Below, piece after piece: positions 17,806-21,158 of a DNA stretch of 21,158 nt. Source of the DNA: CAWBVG01 sp963792175 (GTDB lineage Bacteria > Acidobacteriota > Vicinamibacteria > Vicinamibacterales > CAVVIG01); the NCBI GenBank assembly GCA_963792175.1, contig CAWBVG010000027.1:1-21158 (forward strand), written 5' to 3'. A program made the translations under genes and the position numbers. The first letter of the stretch is position 1; each line of letters starts with the position of its first letter. The notes under the pieces were generated by a model. It was not told the origin of the DNA. It was given only the letters and a program-made list of their open reading frames with translations, and did no database searches.

Positions 17806-18759
17806 TTAGGCGAGCCTGCGATCGGCTGCGTCCGCGGACCGGGCGGTCCGAGCCATCATCGCGAGTTGCGAGGCGAGGATGACGACCAGGGCGCGGATCG
17901 ATTCACGCTGCGCGCAGCCGTGCGGCAGTTCGACGGCGAGCACGCCGGCACAGCCACCCGGCGTCTGCAGCGGGACGACCAGCGCGTCACTGGCGAAATT
18001 GCTCCCCTTGACCACGCACGTCTGCGCCGACCTGAACGCGGCCGCCGTGGCGTTGTCCGCGTCGCGGCGGACGCGCGGCAGCTGCGCGAGCACCCGATCC
18101 GAGTAGCCGTGGGTCACGGCCGGCGAGAGCTCTGCCGCCTGCGGATCCCAGAGCCAGACGATGACGCCGAGCGCATCGAGGATTCTCGCCGCCTCCTGGA
18201 GCATGGGACCGGCGTCGCGGACGTCGTCGAGTCGCGCGAGATTGGTGCACAGCTGCGCCGCGCCGAGGAGATCGGGATCCGACCAGGCGGGCGGCTTCGC
18301 CGGCTGCTCCTCGGGCGCCGACGGCTCAGCAACCTCGGATTGGTCCTTTCGAACGTTCGTCTCCCAGAAGCGATTGAGCGAATCGACGACTTCGCCGACG
18401 AGATAGCGGAATCGCATCGGCGGTCCGCCGCTCGTCGCCGGCGCGTCGGCACCCGGCGCGGTGGACGCGGTCGCCGGCACGGTCGACACGTCCTCGACCG
18501 GATCGGGATGGACGGCGAGAAAATCGCGTACGACCACATCCGGCTCGAGGCCGATGGCGTGGGCGTAGGCGCGGATGAAGGCGCGCCGAAAGATGCCCGA
18601 CGGCCAGTGCGAGACATCGTCCCGCTCCAGCGCTTCCAGGAGCGACAGTTTTATCTTGGTCTGCTCCGCAATCGTGGAGAGCGCGATGTGTTGTCGTTCG
18701 CGACGTTGACGGAGCCGCGCGCCGAAACTCTCAGGCAATGACGCCGAGAGTAGCAACAT
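17806..18759 (-). CDS. RodZ-type helix-turn-helix protein with C-terminal GAF-like domain
   Basis: This 317-aa protein is intact. Residues about 11-80 match the HTH_25/RodZ N-terminal type: SFGARLRQRRERQHIALSTIAEQTKIKL, then LEALERDDVSHWPSGIFRRAFIRAYA, then IGLEPDVVVRDFL. A low-complexity Ala/Pro/Thr linker follows. From about residue 165 a GAF-like domain is seen (CTNLARL, ARILDALGVIVWLWDP, LSPAVTHGYSDRVLAQLPRV, SDALVVPLQTPGGCAGVLAVEL). RodZ proper has a TM helix after the HTH; none is seen here, so this is more likely a cytoplasmic sensor or DNA- or cytoskeleton-binding protein. The ATG at 18759 has only a weak ribosome site; a slightly later start cannot be excluded. The ligand is unknown. 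Confidence 0.75.
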   Translation of the reverse strand: MLLLSASLPESFGARLRQRRERQHIALSTIAEQTKIKLSLLEALERDDVSHWPSGIFRRAFIRAYAHAIGLEPDVVVRDFLAVHPDPVEDVSTVPATASTAPGADAPATSGGPPMRFRYLVGEVVDSLNRFWETNVRKDQSEVAEPSAPEEQPAKPPAWSDPDLLGAAQLCTNLARLDDVRDAGPMLQEAARILDALGVIVWLWDPQAAELSPAVTHGYSDRVLAQLPRVRRDADNATAAAFRSAQTCVVKGSNFASDALVVPLQTPGGCAGVLAVELPHGCAQRESIRALVVILASQLAMMARTARSADAADRRLA

Positions 18760-18829
18760 GTTCGATGCAGTTCAAGGCTAGAAACGCTGCGCATGAGCGA
18801 TCGGCGGCGCGGATCAGCTGAGCCGCCAC

Positions 18830-18903
18830 GAAGTCTGAAGGTGGAAGTCTGAAGTTGGAAGCCTGTTCGACTTCAGACTTCCAGACCTTCAACTTCCTAC
18901 TTC
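18830..18903. repeat. inverted 7-base repeat arrays (GAAGTNN)
   Basis: The left arm is five exactly phased units: GAAGTCT, GAAGGTG, GAAGTCT, GAAGTTG, GAAGCCT (18830-18864). The right arm (18868-18903) contains the reverse complement, with CGACTTC and AGACTTC in phase and slightly irregular units after. The loop is about 3-4 nt, so the DNA or RNA can snap back on itself. The right edge touches the stop codon (18906-18904) of the minus-strand secreted protein. The rest of 18760-18829 shows nothing. Confidence 0.7.
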
Positions 18904-19452
18904 TTAGCTGCCAGGGATCATGAGATGAGCGGTCGACGTGCCCGCGTTCATGATCCAGATGCCGCCCTGCCGGTTGTTGTCGGGCAGGCCCATCGTCTGC
19001 GCGGTCGCGCCCGGGACAGCGACGGTGGTATGGATGCGCGCATGCTCGCGGTCCGGTCCATTCATCGTCAGCCACACCGAACCGAATTCCGGCTTCACGC
19101 GCGTGCCGTCCTTTTCCGCCGCATCGATCGCCGCCTGCTTCGCGGCCTTGTCGGCGATCGCCTCGAGCTTGCGATTCTGGGCGACGCGATCGAGGTTGGC
19201 GAGACTGGTGCACTGCACGGAGAACGGCTGCTGTCCGGGGTCGCCGGATCGGTCGTAGCACACGAGCTTGTTGGTGCCCTTGCGCAGGGTGTCGTAGGTG
19301 TTGTCGGCCTTCCACTTGACGACCGTGGCGCCTTCCTTCAGCTGGCGAGGCGCGGGAGCGAGCGCCCGCTCGATGGCTTCGTCCGGAGTTTGCGCACGCG
19401 CGCAAGGTGCAATCGCGACGACACCGAGGACGAACAGAACTACGCGTTTCAT
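18904..19452 (-). CDS. small secreted protein of unknown function
   Basis: This 182-aa protein has a clear signal peptide (MKRVVLFVLGVVAIAPCARAQ, cleavage near residue 21). The ATG at 19452 follows a strong GGAGG 9 nt upstream. The mature part has a Lys-rich helix (AQNRKLEAIADKAAKQAAIDAAEKDG), two cysteines in LVCYDRSGDPGQQPFSVQC that could form a disulphide, and a conserved-looking C-terminal half (VWLTMNGPDREHARIHTTVAVPG, then NRQGGIWIMNAGTSTAHLMIPG). I do not recognise a named domain. Similar hypothetical exported proteins are expected in Acidobacteriota. The gene is intact and ends directly at a heptamer hairpin. Confidence 0.8.
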   Translation of the reverse strand: MKRVVLFVLGVVAIAPCARAQTPDEAIERALAPAPRQLKEGATVVKWKADNTYDTLRKGTNKLVCYDRSGDPGQQPFSVQCTSLANLDRVAQNRKLEAIADKAAKQAAIDAAEKDGTRVKPEFGSVWLTMNGPDREHARIHTTVAVPGATAQTMGLPDNNRQGGIWIMNAGTSTAHLMIPGS

Positions 19453-19585
19453 TTCGCTGATCCTCCGTTTCAGAGTGCGCGCCGTGCCGCACCGGGAAAG
19501 ACGGTGCGGGGACGTGCGTCGGCGGTTATGTTAGTTCGAATTGCGGAAGATTGCTCAGGTGGAAGGAGCGGCGTGTGGGAGAAGT

Positions 19586-19597
19586 GCGTGTACACGC
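19586..19597. promoter_or_regulatory. 12-bp perfect palindrome, possible operator
   Basis: GCGTGTACACGC is a perfect 12-bp palindrome about 134 bp upstream of the secreted-protein start on the minus strand. Its size suits a dimeric regulator. No matching copy was noticed elsewhere in the window, so the regulator and target are unknown. Confidence 0.3.
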
Positions 19598-19634
19598 CGC
19601 AGCGCCCCAGACGAAGGCCTGCCGCTCGCTGGTC

Positions 19635-19658
19635 GAAAACGTTTGCACGTTTTCTTTT
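19635..19658 (+). terminator. AT-rich hairpin followed by a short T-run
   Basis: GAAAACGT (19635-19642), loop TTGC, ACGTTTTC (19647-19654), then TTTT. The stem is perfect but A/T-rich, which is weaker than typical terminators in high-GC genomes. It could instead be a regulatory site. Confidence 0.3.
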
Positions 19659-19951
19659 CGAAGAACCTCGGTGTCTCGCTCGAACCGACGCTTGACTTTG
19701 TTACCCCCAGCAACGCTTTCGCATCGCTGTTGACAAAAACGCTCGGCGTCGACCGATCGAACCCTTGTGGTCCTCTTTCCCGGAACTACGCGTGCGTCTC
19801 GCTCGGCAACGTCGCGACATGTCTTCTTGCGAAAACTCGTCGCAGGTCGCCGACCAATCCGCCTCGCACTCCCGGACCTTCGAGTGACTTGCCTGCGTCC
19901 GGCGCGCTCGCAGCGATGGACAATGTAGGCGGTGATCCGCGTTTGTCAAGC

Positions 19952-19986
19952 GCGCCGCGCGATCAAAATACGACGGCGCATTTTTT
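19952..19986 (+). terminator. intrinsic terminator, plus strand
   Basis: GCGCCG (19952-19957) pairs with CGGCGC (19974-19979). The stem is extended by CG/CG around one bulged A and is followed at once by ATTTTTT (19980-19986). This is the best Rho-independent terminator in the window. No recognised plus-strand gene lies upstream, since the neighbour is on the minus strand, and the VWFA gene starts about 220 bp later. Confidence 0.6.
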
Positions 19987-20119
19987 CGAGCGCTTCGGCT
20001 GGCAGGCTTTCGCAGGGCACGTCCCCTAAGTTTTTCGACGGCGCGAAGGGCTCTCGCGCATCAGGCTGGACTGTCGCGCCGCGCGGCTTGCCGAGCTCAC
20101 CGGGATCCAGCCGAGTCCG

Positions 20120-20128
20120 TGGTACAAT
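20120..20128 (+). promoter_or_regulatory. extended -10 promoter of the VWFA gene
   Basis: TGGTACAAT fits the extended -10 form TGnTATAAT with one mismatch. Transcription would begin near 20135, leaving a 75-nt leader that contains a stable hairpin. No -35 box is evident, which extended -10 promoters tolerate. Confidence 0.45.
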
Positions 20129-20154
20129 CGTTGCCTCCCCTACAAGTTACGGCC

Positions 20155-20181
20155 GCTCCGCGATCGCTCGTCGCGCGGAGC
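20155..20181 (+). promoter_or_regulatory. hairpin in the VWFA gene leader
   Basis: GCTCCGCG (20155-20162) and CGCGGAGC (20174-20181) form a perfect 8-bp GC-rich stem with an 11-nt loop, 28 nt before the ATG. It could affect message stability or translation. It has no T-tract, so it is not a terminator. No known riboswitch was recognised. Confidence 0.35.
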
Positions 20182-20209
20182 CTTGTACTCAACATCGGGG
20201 TCACAAGAT

Positions 20210-21146
20210 ATGAGACATGCAGTTCTCAGACTCGTTCTCGCGATTGGAGTCGCCACCGGTCTGGCCGTAAAACCACAGGCGCAGGAGCCTTCAGGCCAGA
20301 AGCGGGAGACGTTTCGCAGCACTGTCGACCTGGTCACTATCCAGGCTTCGGTCAAGGATTCTCACGGACGCATCGTCAACGGTCTCACGACCAACGACTT
20401 CGAGGTCCGTGACAACGGGCAGTTGCGACCGATTCTGTCGCTGCGCTCCGACCGTCAGTCACCGCTCAGCTTGGCCATCCTCGTCGATATGAGCGGAAGC
20501 ATGCGCGTCGGTTCCAGGATCGCGCTCGCGCGCCAGGCCTACGAGGCCATCCTCGCGCAACTCCAGCAAGACCGGGACGAAATGGCGGTCTTCACCTTTG
20601 ACTCGTCGCTCCACGACCGCCGCGACTTCACCCACGATCTCGCGTCGCTGCGCGGTGCGTTGTCGGAGTTCGAACCCTTCGGCACCACGTCCCTGTACGA
20701 CGCGACAGCCGCCACCGCGCGGCAATTGGCCGCCCGATCCGCGACGCACAAAGCCATCATCGTGCTCACCGACGGCATCGACAACAGCAGCCACATGACG
20801 GCGCGCGAGGTGTCGGCCGTGGCCAGCTCGATTGACGTGCCCGTCTTCGTCGTCGCGACGGTGCCATGGTTGGACCAGCGGTTCATGCTGGACGCCATGG
20901 AACGCGGGACGCCCTCTGGATTCTGCGGATCTGCGCGACCTTGCGGAATGGACCGGCGGACAAGTCGTGCTAGCCGCGACGTCCGCCGAGACGGTCCTGG
21001 CCTCGACGCGTCTCATCGACGGGCTGCGCCAGCAATACGTGCTCGCGATTGAAGCGGCGAACGGCGGCGAGTGGCGACGGCTCGACGTCAGGGTCAGACG
21101 TCCGTCGACGGTCGTCAAAGCCCGTAGCGGATACTTCGCCGGATAA
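20210..21146 (+). CDS. VWFA-related acidobacterial domain secreted protein, one frame break
   Basis: This is an exported protein of about 311 aa. The ATG at 20210 opens a signal peptide (MRHAVLRLVLAIGVATGLAVKPQAQ); an in-frame TTG at 20183 would spoil it, and GGGG lies about 10 nt upstream of the ATG. A short N-terminal region (FRSTVDLVTIQASVKDSHGRIVNGL, then DFEVRDNG) precedes a von Willebrand A domain. The MIDAS residues are complete: DMSGS at 93-97, GTTSLYD at about 158-164 and LTDGIDN at about 186-192. An extra C in the CCC run 20912-20914 shifts the frame; after correction it reads LDSADLRDLAEWTGGQVVL and ends in VVKARSGYFAG, the usual tail of this acidobacterial family. Metal-dependent protein binding is likely; the partner is unknown. 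The stop lies 12 bp from the window end. Confidence 0.88.
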
Positions 21147-21158
21147 GCGTAAGCCGGG

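Larger units (their letters stand above)
19453..20209. other. 757-bp gene-poor divergent region
   Basis: It lies between the divergent secreted-protein and VWFA genes. It holds a 12-bp palindrome, an AT-rich hairpin, a plus-strand intrinsic terminator, and a probable VWFA promoter (each listed separately). A plus-strand open frame 19541-20029 (162 aa) runs through the terminator, lacks a ribosome site and has no recognisable domain, so it is not called as a gene. Composition is visibly richer in A and T than in the flanking coding DNA. Confidence 0.55.

Noticed and set aside
19645..19860. Three loosely similar segments near 19650, 19727 and 19820
   Set aside because: The similarity (a shared CTCGG.GTC...CGAACC pattern) is too weak and irregularly spaced to separate from composition by eye.
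19541..20029. 162-aa plus-strand open frame in the gene-poor region
   Set aside because: No ribosome site, no domain, and it reads straight through a strong intrinsic terminator. Weak internal similarity (KNLGV / KTLGV) is not enough to call a repeat protein.
11584..20914. Programmed ribosomal frameshifting as the cause of the breaks
   Set aside because: Breaks occur in unrelated genes without a shared slippery heptamer or downstream structure, and homologous families are normally encoded in one frame.

Overview
The window is high-GC bacterial DNA that most resembles Acidobacteriota, probably class Vicinamibacteria. The basis is inference from gene content: an Oar-like TonB-dependent receptor with an N-terminal carboxypeptidase-regulatory-like domain, an acidobacterial-type VWFA-related secreted protein, a RodZ-type HTH joined to a GAF-like domain, and a pseudokinase/PEGA membrane protein. 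No rRNA, tRNA, CRISPR array, phage or transposase gene was recognised.

Layout. 1-1476 (-): secreted M28 zinc peptidase broken by many frame changes. 1629-5229 (+): intact 1063-aa TonB-dependent receptor followed 10 bp later by a VOC (glyoxalase-like) protein. 5557-9923 (-): RND efflux operon, lipoprotein adaptor then HAE1-type permease (two frame breaks). 10054-14193 (-): secreted M49-like (DPP III-like) peptidase and, 4 nt downstream, a YHS/HMBD copper P1B-ATPase carrying inserted repeat elements. 14318-17714 (+): pseudokinase-PEGA membrane protein overlapping (ATGA) a TPR/TonB-C protein. 17806-18759 (-): HTH-GAF protein. 18904-19452 (-): small secreted unknown. 19453-20209: gene-poor region with a convincing plus-strand intrinsic terminator. 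20210-21146 (+): VWFA-domain secreted protein with one frame break.

Many otherwise well-conserved genes are interrupted by single-base changes, mostly one extra base and several in short C/G runs. This looks like uncorrected sequencing error more than decay. CDS spans are therefore given across the breaks, each break is located, and the reconstructed lengths match the families.

The most unusual material is non-coding or repeat-like. (a) Three loci carry arrays of 7-base units: GGGGCTN inside copA, AGCTNTC at 17721-17802 and GAAGTNN at 18830-18903. Two of these have an inverted second arm and abut stop codons. (b) Two related elements with shared ends lie at linker or loop positions inside copA, reminiscent of intragenic palindromic elements. 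(c) A pseudokinase without HRD/DFG residues carries 11-residue tandem repeats and PEGA domains and is coupled to a TonB-C protein that appears to have a cleavable signal peptide.
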